Below, in pieces: positions 24,382-37,500 of a DNA stretch of 64,000 bases. Position numbers and translations under genes: made by a program. Source of the stretch: Parus major. Its lineage: Eukaryota; Chordata; Aves; Passeriformes; Paridae. The stretch covers positions 44,498,786 to 44,562,785 of the forward strand of contig NC_031773.1 in assembly GCF_001522545.3 (NCBI RefSeq). The letters run 5' to 3'. Every line of letters starts with the position of its first letter. Within the stretch, counting starts at the first letter, position 1. Below the pieces are notes generated by a model. The model ran no database searches, was not told the DNA's origin, and saw only the letters and a program-made list of their open reading frames with translations.

Positions 24382-24900
24382 CGTGTTCCTGGAAAAGTTG
24401 GTATCAAACGAGCCCGCCAGCTTGACAGATTAATGTTTTCAGCAAACAGAAAAGTCAGAAGTAAAACATAGTTTTCAGGGCAGTATATAACGTAAGATCT
24501 GATCGCAGCTCTACATTTCTTGGTTATTAATCTTTACTACAGACCAGTACGTCATACAGTAGGGGAAAAAAAAAAAAAAAGCATATCAAGCTGTCAGCTA
24601 AGCTGTTCTCCGTTATATGTGATTGTTGGAATACTCCACAATGAGCAATGCACTGCCAGCAGCAAGAATTCTTTTTATCAAGTACTCCTACACTCATCAG
24701 TATGCAGCTCCATGCTTCTTGCTCCCCCTCGCTCGCTCCCCTTCATTACCCAGCCTAGGCTACACCTCGCATTTTCAATAATAGCCATCAGATAAGGCAG
24801 ATTTTTTTTTTTGTCTGCAAGCTGTAAGCCTGCTGCTGCTGCTTCCTCCTACACACCCATCCAAGCGTCAATCTTGAATGATGAGAGCAGTCAAAACAAA
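24382..24900 (-). promoter_or_regulatory. Candidate internal promoter and 5' UTR of short AIDA-1 transcripts
   Basis: The short-isoform first exon needs a promoter upstream of it on the minus strand. The sequence here is less AT-rich than the surrounding intron and has a cluster of CpG-containing words at 24715-24745. On the minus strand it shows a GA-rich stretch (24721-24742), a GCA repeat near 24829-24846, a TGACGTAC word resembling a CRE half-site near 24548-24556, and a weak TATA-like word near 24484-24490. None of these alone proves a promoter. The start site is unknown, and further noncoding exons could lie elsewhere. A poly-A run on the plus strand at about 24564-24580 interrupts the region. 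Confidence 0.35.
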
Positions 24901-26852
24901 TGCAGAAAATAGCAAGATTCAAAAGCAACCTAGAGCACTTAAATCTGAATAGAATCTTCATACCAGTTACGCTTTACATATCTATTTGTTGTAGATTTTT
25001 ACATTTCACAAGACATTAAGAAATGCAATACTTAAAGCATAGCCCATGGCATGGTTTACTATGCCTTCCCCTTTCCCCCTTTAATGTAAGATAGGTAGTG
25101 GTCCGCATCTCTGCTTATATAATAGAAAAAGCCTTTAATGAATCAATAATTAATATATTTCACAATTTCTCTCGTATAGTACAGCAAAAGACATAAAAGG
25201 CACAACAATTTTAGTCAAAGTAATTAGATTATCTGCATGATTTCTCCAACTGTAAAATATTATAAGACACAAGAAAACCTTCATGCCAACATATAATAAT
25301 TCAAACTGAAAAGGTCAGCATTTCAAATGAATAATTAAAAGAATAAAATGGTAAGTTTATACCCTTTCTTACAAAAATGTGAATGATAGCAAGTAGACAT
25401 ACAAGATTTGCATGATTTCTAGTGAAGATTTAAATTTTATGAACTATAACTGGAAAAAAAAAAGGTTATGAATTTTGAATGAGCGGAAAATTCATTTTCT
25501 GCATAAGAAACTAAATACCTCATGGTGTATTTTCTATCTGCATTACATCTTTATGACAGCTTCTCTTGAGATGGAAATGTTTTATTCCTTTGTTCTGAAA
25601 GGAATGTTTACTAAACTTTAGTTTTTCATAACCGTATGAAAGGACTTAGCAAAAAAAGGCAGGAAACAGGTATATTCAGGGTACAATTCTAGAAGGAATC
25701 CTATCAGTGGTGCTTCATTTATCGAGCACATTAATTACTTTTTTGTTTTTCTTATCCATTGTGAATCTCGAGCAATGACCATCTCTAAGGAGGAATTTAA
25801 TTCCAGCACAAGGAAATTATAGGTTTTTGTCAAGGGGATTATATGGGACTGATGGTACTATGGCAGATAATTGTTTCATAGAAATCTAAACCTACAGTCT
25901 GACTAACACGTTATAATAAAATGTCTCTTCCAGTGCCACACAGAAGGTCCCTGAGCAGTCACGGAACAGATTCTAAATAAATGGAATTAACAATATTTTA
26001 AGAGTTTCATCTCCAATCTGACTAGTCCTTGGACTAAAACTGGACAACCTTTCACTTGGAGACAGCTGCCTGGATTTGTGAAACATCTCATTCAAACTGA
26101 AGTCCATAATAATTATGAAGAATAATTTTAGTTGAGCACAGAAGATCTTTCATGAAGTTGGAAGGTTGCCTAAGATCATTTATAGGATCTTCTGTTATTC
26201 CATTCCAGGTATTCTTACTGATTTGATAAATTTACTACAGAAAGTATGAAAGGTTCATGACATCTTTAAAAAGAATACTGAGCACTCACCAGGCACTGGT
26301 AAACTTGCAGTTGCTGAAGAAACTTTGAGAATTCTAATTGCTAAATGTACTTCAAATAAATGAAAGGATCATTAATTTCTTCTCAGTGAAAGTAGGTATG
26401 ATAAACTGATAGGAAATCTAGATCTCATGGAGATAGAAATGCATTTGTTCACACATGTCTGCAAATTATCCCTATTTTTAAAAGTTTTCTCTACTATGAA
26501 TCAATATATTTGTATATAGACAGATCACAATCCCTTCAGGACTGTGTCCAGGCATGAAGAAGGGCAGGCTATGGTGAGCTGAAATACAGGGGACTTTCCC
26601 ATAGTAGGCAAGATAAAAGGCTGGGAAAGATCTTCAGAGGGCAAATTGAGAACAAAGTTATTTTAAACAAGGTGAGGGTTCTATCCTTTCTGAATTTTTC
26701 TTGACTGAGAATTAATAAAGTTCTTTGAAAAGGATTCCTGATTCCATCTTCCCCTTTTCCCTGTAAGCATAAAAATTGATATCAGAAAGAGATCTAGTGA
26801 AGCATAATCCCTTTGAATGGATTATTCATGACTGGCTCCTGTATTTCCTATA

Positions 26853-26880
26853 AATGCAGAGACACAAATGTCTCTGCATT
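26853..26880. repeat. Perfect 12-bp stem, 4-base loop
   Basis: AATGCAGAGACA at 26853-26864 pairs with TGTCTCTGCATT at 26869-26880 around caaa. Confidence 0.9.
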
Positions 26881-29590
26881 GTGTTCCACAATGCCAAAAA
26901 TTTGCTGCCCACAAAAAGGCGCACACAATAATCAATATACTAGTTTCATGGTCAAACTGCTTCTCCCTTACCTTACTATAAACAGCATGGAAGCTATGCT
27001 GCCAGTGATGAGTGCTTGGCTCAATGCCTAGCAACAGTGTAGGCAAAATTCAGTTGCTGAGTGGCTCCCCAGACACATTTCCTCATGTAGCTGTTGGTAC
27101 TGTGTCTAACTGTCTCCATGGCTCCAGCCCTGGATGATTACAGCACTGCTGGTCCCACCGTGCACTCTCCTCCAACTCTGTCCTTTGCCATGTAACTACA
27201 CGTCTGAACACAACATAAGGCTGCTCAGCAAGGGGAAAGAAAGTGAGGAGAAACAGTCAGCTTGCTGCCTAGTCCTCACCCCTGACTATTGTGTCATTGC
27301 TTAAGTATCCTGTTATCTAAAAGGCTTTTCTTCACTCCTGCTCCGGCCAAACGTCAAAAGGCAAAGACAGGCACAAATTAGAGCCAGGGCTGTTTGGATT
27401 AGGGAACTTGCAGCTCTTTAAGATCTCCAGATCAGGTGTTCAGGTGTTTTACCTCAGGAGGGTTCTTGGGCAGTTTTTCTGAGCCAGTGCAATGGGAACC
27501 TGGAGCAGATGCTCCTGCTTTGAGACTAAAAGGCTGTCTCTTGATTTTTTAATCTATGAATCTGTGCCAGCCCCACCAGTGGGCTGCTGCAGGCAGTGCC
27601 TACACTTTGCCTGTGCCTGAAGCTGGTGCTGACATTGAAAACACCAAGCAGACGGTGAGATGGCCTCACCTCAACATATTTACACACTAACATGCTTTCC
27701 TGTGATTTCAAAGGACATAAATTCCATGATAATCCTTCTGTGAGACCACAATCAAAAAATATGTACCCAGTCCTACACGGGAGAACTGACACTTAAGTCT
27801 CTTACAGAGATAGCAGTACTGAGCTCTTTCTTCTCCAAGGCAACAGAAGAAGCACACTGAAGTGATGTCTGCAAGAAAGATGCCATCTGGTATGCTATAC
27901 GATAATTTCTACAAGACATCTTGTTCCCAATGGGATTCAGAATATGTTTATTGTGGAGTTTGGAATTGACTGAATCTGTGATATCAGAGGGCACATGATT
28001 TCAAACATGCTTTAAGGCAGATTTGCTCTAAATGCTAAGTAATTTAAGGGCCTCTCTTTTATTTTTTCTGCTGTTAGCAATATTAATTTTTCTTGATTTT
28101 TCTTTTTTTTTTGACTAAGGAGAAGAAACTGCAGTGATTACTTGTAGAGGAGATGTTCCCCCAGTCATTATGAACAGATTATTTTAAACATTTCTTTTTT
28201 GATACATAAATACCTCTTGAAATTGCTAAACACTTCTGGTATTAAGGAATCAAAAAGTGGAGGATTTTAGTAGCAACTAGTAGTGACCAAAATTTTTCTG
28301 AGTAGAGAATATGAAAGAATGAATCATTTAGGCAAGCTGGCAGCTAAGTTTAGTAAAGCTGGAGAAGTAATTGATGCTAGAGTAGGTAATGAAATTTTTT
28401 TTTTTTTTGTTATTAAAGTTTCCAGCCTTATATAAAGCTAAATGGGATATAATTTTTCTCCTTATATTTATGATTTCAGGCAGATAGAAAAGTTACCTGT
28501 CGACATTGTGACAGAACTTCTGTGACAGTGTTGGGTGGCAGCATAGCAGGGTGTTCTAGCTAATAAACTAACCAAATGCATGTATTCCGGAGTGGAGATA
28601 AGGATAGCTAGGAACAGGATGTTGTATGAGAAAAAATATGCCAAACATCCAGCAGACCACTATAATTAAAGTTTATTATGGGAGAAGTACACTAGGTTCC
28701 AAGAAAGGTGTGCAGGATTCTGGTTTATCTTACTCATTTCAGTTATATTTTAAGGCAACTCTGAAGGCTTAGAGATTTTAAATTATCTTTTTTATAAAAC
28801 CTCTGAAAAAATGGATGCCTTGCATAAAATGCATAACTTCTGTCTGCAGCCTAGCTCTTTGGATGATGGTACTGTGGATGATAATATTTGTGATGCTGAA
28901 TATTTCTCTGAAAGTGCTTTTTGAGACATTTTTCATGGCATATACAGAAACAAAACAAAATCAACAGGGACAGCTTGAATTTAAGTAACACTATCTAGTA
29001 TAGTATCTATGATCTAAAGGTTACATTCCATTGCTTATGTGTAGCTCAGAACTCACAAAAATAGCTCTCAGATCACAGCTAATCAAGCTAATGGAAAAAC
29101 CCTCAGTGACTAGGAAAAATCATCCTCACAGTTATTTTCTGATTTTTATACCAATATTGATTATAACTCTACATTACCACTGTGTAAGTGCTGTATCTTT
29201 AATAACTATAACCTCAAGGTCAACAGGGAAAATTCATTTTACTTGACAGATGATTTGTCAGCGCTGACCTGTACATTGTGAACCACACTGGCCCTTCTAC
29301 AAGTTTGCATTTCTGACTGTTGATGTATTATTTACCCAGAAAGAGCTCAGTCAAAGCGCTCTACTATATCATGAAACATACATTTATCACAGACACTTCA
29401 AAGTTAGAATATTTTTCATGTTCAGTTGATTGCTTTGACAACTTTAATTTAGCCTCCTTCAGAACGCATGCTGTTCAGTCAATGAGGAGCAGATCTTACT
29501 GAAAAATTAAAATACCTGTTTTCTAGAACACAGCCACTGGACTAGGACTCATTTCTATTCAAGAATGTCATTACCATAATGCAGAGAAAT

Positions 29591-29614
29591 ATCTATCTAT
29601 TTATCTATCTATCC

Positions 29615-29653
<39 letters not shown>

Positions 29654-29686
29654 CATCTATCTATCTATCTACCTATCATCTAGCTA
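29591..29686. repeat. ATCT tetranucleotide microsatellite
   Basis: About 24 ATCT units occur in a row, with scattered variants (TTTATC, ATCC, ACCT). The long central run is nearly uninterrupted, so length variation between individuals is likely. Confidence 0.95.
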
Positions 29687-30666
29687 GCTATTCTATTTGG
29701 TAACATTTATTACCACGCAGCAAGGCTGCTTGAGACAGTTAGTCTTTACAGATTTTGATTTTCTATTTTAAATTAATAGATTTGGGAGATATTCTTTTTC
29801 TAAAGACATTGGAATAATCAATTATGTACATTATATAGCATTGCAACACACACAGCTTCAATCAGATGTATATCCTTGGCTTACAGAACAGAAATACAAG
29901 ATGCAGCCTACTGAATCACAAGGAATTAGTTAAGAACAGATGGATGCTTTACTGCAAGACCACAGGATCAGCTGCATTGGATGAGAGTACAGCTTTATCT
30001 AGCTCATCTAGATTCATCATTCATCAGCTTCAACCACAGTGGCTACTGTTAGATGACTAAAAAATTGCATAAGAATAAGATGGACATCCAGTGATCCTTT
30101 CCTAGCATTTTCCCCAGTTTTCAGCAAATTGCAGCTAAATGCCTCCCAGAAAGGGAAAGTGTCTTTATGCTTAATTGTCCTTTATGTATTTTTCTGACAG
30201 TTTGGTGATTGATGAAATACAGCCTAAGAAAGAGTCATCCTTATTCTGAGTTCAATGGAAGTTAATAACATTTTCTGAAAAAAGGAGTTACTCTCTCAGA
30301 GCAATTTCTGTCCTTGTCTTGGAAGTTTTACGGGATAATAGTAACACTACACTCACCACCTATGAGTAATCATTTTCACTGCTTTCGTCTACTAAGGCAA
30401 AAAAACCTTGAAAATTTACATGACACCATGACCAATCAAAATATTTTACTTAATTCAGTAAAGATTTTAGACTACTCTTAAAAGCTAGTACACTGAGTGC
30501 ATATATATAAAAAATGTATACTACATAGTCTTGCTAAAAATACTAAGGAAGCTCAACCCTTTATCATATAATTTCTGGTGCTATAAACCAAAATTTATGT
30601 AATTTCAAATTTAAGCAAATCTTTTTACAGCTCTGTGCTAAGCAACACCGGACTAGCAAACAAGCA

Positions 30667-30717
30667 GAACTAGGTAACACAGAACTGGGTAACACAGAAC
30701 TGGGTAACACAGAACTA
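30667..30717. repeat. 15-base tandem repeat, about 3.4 copies
   Basis: The unit GAACTGGGTAACACA occurs three times in tandem (the first copy with A for G at position 6), followed by a partial GAACTA. A separate 15-base direct repeat (TGATTTCATAGATTT at 30791-30805 and 30812-30826) lies 75 bases downstream. Confidence 0.9.
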
Positions 30718-33035
30718 TTTGAAGAAAGTACTCAAAAAAAGATATCTGCACAGAGATATCTCAAGAAGTTAAATACAGCTGTTAAAGAAATGATTTCATA
30801 GATTTCACTCTTGATTTCATAGATTTGGTAACTGCTCAAGGTCCTGTGAAGAGCTGTGAAAATGAGAAGCATATACTGGCACATATTTTTGAAATTCTGA
30901 ATCATGAAATTGTAAATGATGGAAGATTAAAGATTTATCCTGTGGTTATTTTATAAATCAGGTTCAACCTGAGACAGTGTGGCACTTTTTTTTTCCTGTT
31001 AGCTTTTGCCTAGCTGGGTTCAGAGGCTCCCTTGCCCCCAGTACAACAGATTTCAGAGTGAACAACTCCTTTGAGCAGCTGATCAGGTGAATTCCCTTCT
31101 CTCCTTCCTATCCTTTCTAACTTCATTTTACATGTCATTTTCTATGCTCCCTGTTTATCTCACTACTTCTTATTTTCCTTGTAAATCATGGTCATTTGCT
31201 CTTTGGTCATCCCTCACCTCCAGCTACTACAATTTTTTTTGTTTTGTTTCACATCAGTCTCTTTTCTTTTCTAACCCTTTTCTCCCATTTCCCCTTTCAA
31301 ATATTTTAGAACAGGTTAAAAAAACGTTCATTTAAAAATGAAGTAACTTGCCTGAGATTAAACTACCCCAATATTTCTATAGAGTTAAGGCTAGGTTGCA
31401 TTTGGTATTTCAGGTAACATTAAGTTAACTTCAGTGGTCAGTGGAGTGTGTCACCAGCACCTGGCTCTGCCCACTGGGTGCAGACATCTCCTTGCTTTTT
31501 AGGGAGCAACAATCTCTCTGCTTCCTGACAAAAAGTCAGGTTCTCAACAGGAACTTGCCTTATTACACACAAACTATAACCACCTTCTGTAATATTTATC
31601 CCCTGCTAACACAGGCTCTGCAGCACCACAAGAAAACTGCAGCATCTTTCAATGAATAATAAAGACGTTACTTGAGTGGGTGGCATGCTGGCACAGCTCT
31701 GGCAACTCACTGGACTGTTTGCATATGGATGAGCTTATATAAACCCAGTTCATCCTGTCTGTGAGCTCCCTCATGCCAATGGTTCTATTCTCAATCTCCC
31801 ACCTCTGGAGCCTTGTTTCAAGAATATGTGCTGATGCTTACAGCACTGTAAATGCCTCTTGTGGCATTGTACTCAGTCCTGCATGGCTTTTTGTTTTAGA
31901 AATTGAAATGATACAAATGCAACTCTTCAGATAAGTTTCATAAAACATACTCCAGGAATCATTCCATACCTAGTTCATTTGTCAAGGCTAAAGGATCTCA
32001 CCTTGAGCTCAAGTGGTCCTGCAGATACAGGTTACCTGAAAATGCACTCATCAGACTAGTTCCACCAATATTTTGATAATGATTATTGCAGGTTAAAGAT
32101 TATTTCCTATACTACAAAGCAGATCAAACCTTGAGGTGGCTAAATAAGTAAACCCAACACCTGCATGTAGTCTCACATTCTGGTTTAGAGCTGTTTCGCC
32201 ACATTTCTTGTTATTCACTTCAAAATTTTCATGTACCCGGATTTTTGTCTTGCATAAATTTGAGAAGAATGGCTGGGCTCTATATAAATGCCATATTGAT
32301 ATGCAAATAGGGGGATTTGTGTACTGACAAGATAATATATTCTTTAGAATTATGCTCTATGAAACACTTCAAATAGCCTAGCAGAAAACAAAAGTAGCAC
32401 AAAGTAACTGAGATAGGCCATCATACTCTGTAAATAGAAAAACAAACAGAAGAGTTTGTAAGAAATATTTATCTAAACTCATGCATGAAGTGCAAGTATT
32501 GTCAATGAATAATAAATACACTTTTAGAAACAGCTTCCAGAACAATTCACCACTTTAGACTAAATGCTATTTTTAGCATTTAATGGAAAGTCATATTATC
32601 AATCAATAATTTAACCTCAGCCATTCTCAGAATTGTAATAATGCAATAACCTAAAATAACAGCAATGGATAAAAGCAGAAAAACAGTTTTGTAAAATTCC
32701 TGGTGTCATGAGTTACGTTGTAGGGGTGCTAAGCAGTATATCTCAAATAATTTTCAAAGAACGTGATGGCATTGCAAAACAGTTCCTTCCTTAATAAAAG
32801 GAACTGAAACAAGAAAATACAGATCCTAGCATTACAATCGTGAACTCAGGTTAACAGTCTGGGTTAGAAGGAAATGAATTCACTTTCATAAGTTCAATAT
32901 TCTGAATTACTTCATTTTCTGTAGGTGGAATGAAAACTAGAAACAATTTGGTGTGCTGTAAATTCTATAACAAGCCAAAGATTTTTCAACTAGCGTGTGA
33001 TGTTCTTGTGATTACTCAAAATGTGATTACTAGAA

Positions 33036-33057
33036 ATATGAATCCAAAGATTCATAT
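33036..33057. repeat. Perfect 9-bp stem, 4-base loop
   Basis: ATATGAATC at 33036-33044 pairs with GATTCATAT at 33049-33057 around caaa. Confidence 0.8.
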
Positions 33058-34540
33058 CTATTTAAATCCAAGGACTACTAGAAGGAGACATGAGTGAATC
33101 AGCTGAACTTTCAAGAAACCATTATTAATACAGTTTTAGTAGACTTACATCTCTATTTTTTGGTGAAAGATTAACTTCATCACAGTCTCACTTGCCACAA
33201 CATCTCCAACTCTATCAGATTTTTGAGAGTGACACTCCTATCACTTCATACATAACACCACCAGAGATACTGAACAAAGTTTTAGAGATTTGCCATTACC
33301 AATCATATATGAAAACAACAAACTGATTACTAAAGCCAGATCTGTAAAACCTATTTTAGAAGTTAGGAATATTCTGTTGCCTTTAAAGTATTTTCTGGCC
33401 ACAGGCTGTGAAAGCCTCATTTTTAATCAGATATTTTTAATTCCATTGATGTACTGATTCCTATTCTGCATACATTTTTTCAACCTGGTATTGAATTTGA
33501 TTCTGCTTTAGAAATAAACGCTGTCTAATTTAGTCAAATAAATTAAATAAAATATCAATATACATGTGTGTAAGAGGCTACATAGTTGCAAGGTACAGAT
33601 TAAACAGCAAGGAAGAAGCTGAACCTAAACATGTGATTTATAAAACTTTCAAGTGATCTGATAATTCTCACGTCATTTATCGTGTCTTGAAGAGAATATT
33701 TCTTAAACTCTGGAATTACAGTAGGATGATTATTAGAGCATTATAGAATGAGGGCATCATTGGCTTGCTACTTTTTAGGCACACCAGCAAGCACTCTGGC
33801 ATTAACTTTGCAAAATCCAGCCAAACTGTTTTTGTGGAAACTCTCCCCATACTGTTGTGGTTCGGTAGAGAAACAGGCAAGACTTCAGTCTTACTAAAAA
33901 TACCTTTGAAAATATTTTAATTCTTTTTTTCTTTCAGGTTCTGAAATCTGCATTCTTCTTTTGTTGATCCTTTTATCTAGGCTTTATCTACAAGCTCAGA
34001 TATGTATTTGAGCCCATAGTGGACATAGATAGGTTCAATATAGGTCAGTGACTTTCAGGGACTAGTCTGACAGAGGAGAGAATTGACCAGGAAGAGCAGA
34101 GTGCAGCATGAACATCATCCTCAGAAATATTTTTCAATCCACTTAAAAGTCAGGATTTAAGGGTCAGCCATTTATTACCAACAGAACCAAGGAGGTAATG
34201 TGAGCAATATTATTTTTAAACAGCTTTCACAACCAACTAATTTGAGATCTAGCATGATTTGGTTTTACCAGTGTAATTTTGTAAGGTTAGGTCATAGACA
34301 GGTATATCCAAACTTTTAAAGTGAGAATAACTTTTATTCACTTACTTTTGGTTTTCTGTAACATATACAGTTTTCCTAAGCACTGTCCCCAAGCATGCTT
34401 AAACATCATACTACTGAACTCTCCATTTTACTATTATTTGTCAGTATTTCTGAGCTTCATGCCCTTGGAAGTCACTGAAAATCTGTTTTTCTGAGTTTTG
34501 AATTCTGAGTATTCATACCATTCTGCACTCTGTCTCAAAA

Positions 34541-34580
34541 TATATTAATATATATTATATATATATATTTATATATATTA
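34541..34580. repeat. TA-rich low-complexity tract
   Basis: Forty bases consist only of A and T in TATAT-type words, self-complementary over most of their length. Further ATATTAG words follow to about 34602. Confidence 0.85.
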
Positions 34581-37500
34581 GCAAAATATATTAGCAGTGA
34601 ATATAATACAGCTCTATATCATGACATATTAACATACATAGCTTCTTTATAACTCAATATCTCTCACTTCTAAAAGGAAATTATATAATGTGAGAGTATT
34701 TTAAAAATACTGAAAGCTTTCATAACAGTGGTAAGTACACTATTTGAATTTTCATAGATTTGAGTAGCATTCAAACTGTACATAAATTGTTCATGTCTGT
34801 GGTCACAAAGACTTCTTTTGTAACCATATTTAACAATAGAATGGATGGATCAGCTCTTAGTTTAAGAAAAAAATGAAAAATGATAGGGATTCAGTATGCA
34901 TTACTCCTCTTCCTGAAAATAAGTATTTCTAGAGAATAAAAAAACATTTAGATCTGAGAAAATTTTCCAAAGAATACATTGTTTGTATCCCATGAGGAGG
35001 AAAAAAGTTTGGTTGCTCAGAAATAACAGCAGACCAGACTGCTTATTTAATACTTATTTTTTTTTAAATGAGAAAATATCAGTATTGAAATAGGGCCTTA
35101 ATTTCCTACACTGTTTCAACAGCAACTTACATCTGGTGTGGGGAAATACTGCTGAAAAAGTCTTAGCATATTAAGTCAGTCAAAATTACATGACAATCCC
35201 CCAATTAAAAGGGAGTTTGTAGAAGACTCCTTTGTTCAAGCAGTTCTGCTGCAGACCAGGTCTGACAGCTACAAGTAGACTACATCAAAATTGACAAGAA
35301 TTAAGCTATACATTTATTCTCTGATGGATGTCAATATTTATGACATTATAGTTTCATTTTTCTAAGTTTCTTTGTTTGCTATCAATATTCTCTATTCCTC
35401 CTAGAAGACATCTTGCCAGAAATCATTTATCCAAGTCTGTGAATATAATGACTGAATTGCTTTGCAACCGTTTTGGATAAAGAAGCCTTAAACTGAGCAT
35501 AAAAAGCATGGACAGAGATAAAAGGTAAATGTTGATTGTCACTTAGAGTGGAAATTTAAAAAGAAAATGTATCACAGTTAAAGACTACTTTGGTAAATAT
35601 GGTCCAATGACTTACATTTTTACTCTATTTTCTGTTTAGCCTGAGTCTTGTAGTAGCCTTAGTTGTAGTAGGCTGTTTCAAACAAAATTGGTATATGAAG
35701 AACATATTACATTTATGACACTACAGGGTAAAATTGCTAATATAATAGGAATATTTGAGAATAAGAAAATAAAATAAATGCCTGCAGTTTTTTTGCATCC
35801 AACTCCCATTGCATTTATTATAAAACATAGCTAAAAGCTCTACAATTATCTTGCAGTTTGCCCAGTTTCTGTAACATTTGTTTTGGGATTCAATGAATCA
35901 CTAAAACAGATACATTTTTATCTCTTGTTTAGGTTTTTACAATGTAGAAGTAAAAAAAAGAAAAATTAACCCAATTATATGTGATAACTTCTGTAGAATT
36001 TATATGATCTTTAGGCAAGTTCATGACATGCAGTACATTAGGACTATCATTTTCTCAGTAAATAAATTCTAAAAATATTTCTTCCTCATATTTTATAGCT
36101 ATAAGCCTTCTGTTCTCCACTATTTTATAATCTAGATGATTGCATACACTTAAATTGTTGTTCAAATAATTTGAAATTAAAATATTTTTAATATAAACAG
36201 GAAGATTGGTATGAATAGTGCAGGGACAGAAATGCATGTGTGAAAGCACCAGAAGAGACATTACCTCAAAGGGTTAAAGGCATGGTCTGTACTGATAATC
36301 AAGGACACTGCTGGCAGTGGTAAAACATTAGGGAATATGTTCCTGTCAAGAGGAGGAGTGTGCTCTGATAAAACAACAGCTCAGACAATTTATCAGCGGA
36401 AGACCCTGCACTACAGCAACAACATTTACAGCGCATTGTGTGTGATATTCATCTTTTTGTTATTCCAAAAGGATGACCAAAAATATCTGAAAAAGGAAGC
36501 AAAACCAAGGAGAGCCACTGAAGGAAATTTTGGATCAAAAGGACTGTACCACAGCAAAGGTTGATTCCTAAAGGGCAATGAAAAAATAGTTTGCTTTTCT
36601 TAATCAAAAGCAACCCAAGAGATACACTAAGAATGCAACAGTCAGCCTACCACAACACACATAAGTGACTATGGACAAGGAACTTGGGCACATACACATG
36701 TACACCTCCTTGCTTTTGGGTACTGAGTGTGACAGGCTCCACAGGAGAACGTGACTGACTGAAAACCATTTTACCTAAGAGAAGAATCACTTCTGCCTTC
36801 AGTAACATTGCATATTGACTTTGGTTATGCAGATGCCCCCCAGCTGTTCTGCCATTGCAAATTAAAATTTCACATTCCAGTTGTTAATAGGATACAATGA
36901 AGGGCAGAACCAAACACAAATGTGTGGCTCTCTTTTCTAAAGTGCAGTCCTATAATTGTTGCTAAAGAGTTCAAAGACTTGCAGTTTGGTAATTTCAGAC
37001 TGCATATGCATTTCCTATTGAGGAAGCATCAAACAGCACTGGGAGCAGACATCAGTCATTGGAGCTGCCTTGTCACATCAGGTTCCTCTTCTACCAGCTA
37101 CAGAGTCGGGTTCCTTCTCTCTTTTACCTTTTTTCACCATCCATAGATGATGCTACAGGTATTTTGGTCTTTTTGCACAGCATATCAGCTTCAAAGGGAA
37201 GTTGGAAGAGAAGTGATTTTATCCTTGTTGTACAGTCTGGTTGTCTGGCAAAATTATAATTATGTGTTCAAAACTGTAAGCTTAAGAGGTGTCCCTCTTA
37301 GTGAGAAGTTTCATGGCTCCTTTTATTAAATTCTTTTATTTAGGTCCACTTTATCAAAGCTCTTATTTTAACTAAGTAGAGATTTAAAAAGGACAAGGTA
37401 AATGCTGCAAAACAGGCTATAAATTAAAAAAAAATATATATATACTTTTAAGTCTATAATGTACCACTGTGAAATCTGCCTTATGCCACCATGCCTACAC

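Noticed and set aside
29591..29686. CRISPR-like array
   Set aside because: It is a simple ATCT microsatellite without spacers, in a vertebrate genome.
36337..37329. Series of 60-75 codon plus-strand frames
   Set aside because: Different phases, no homology, and lengths expected by chance in 64 kb.
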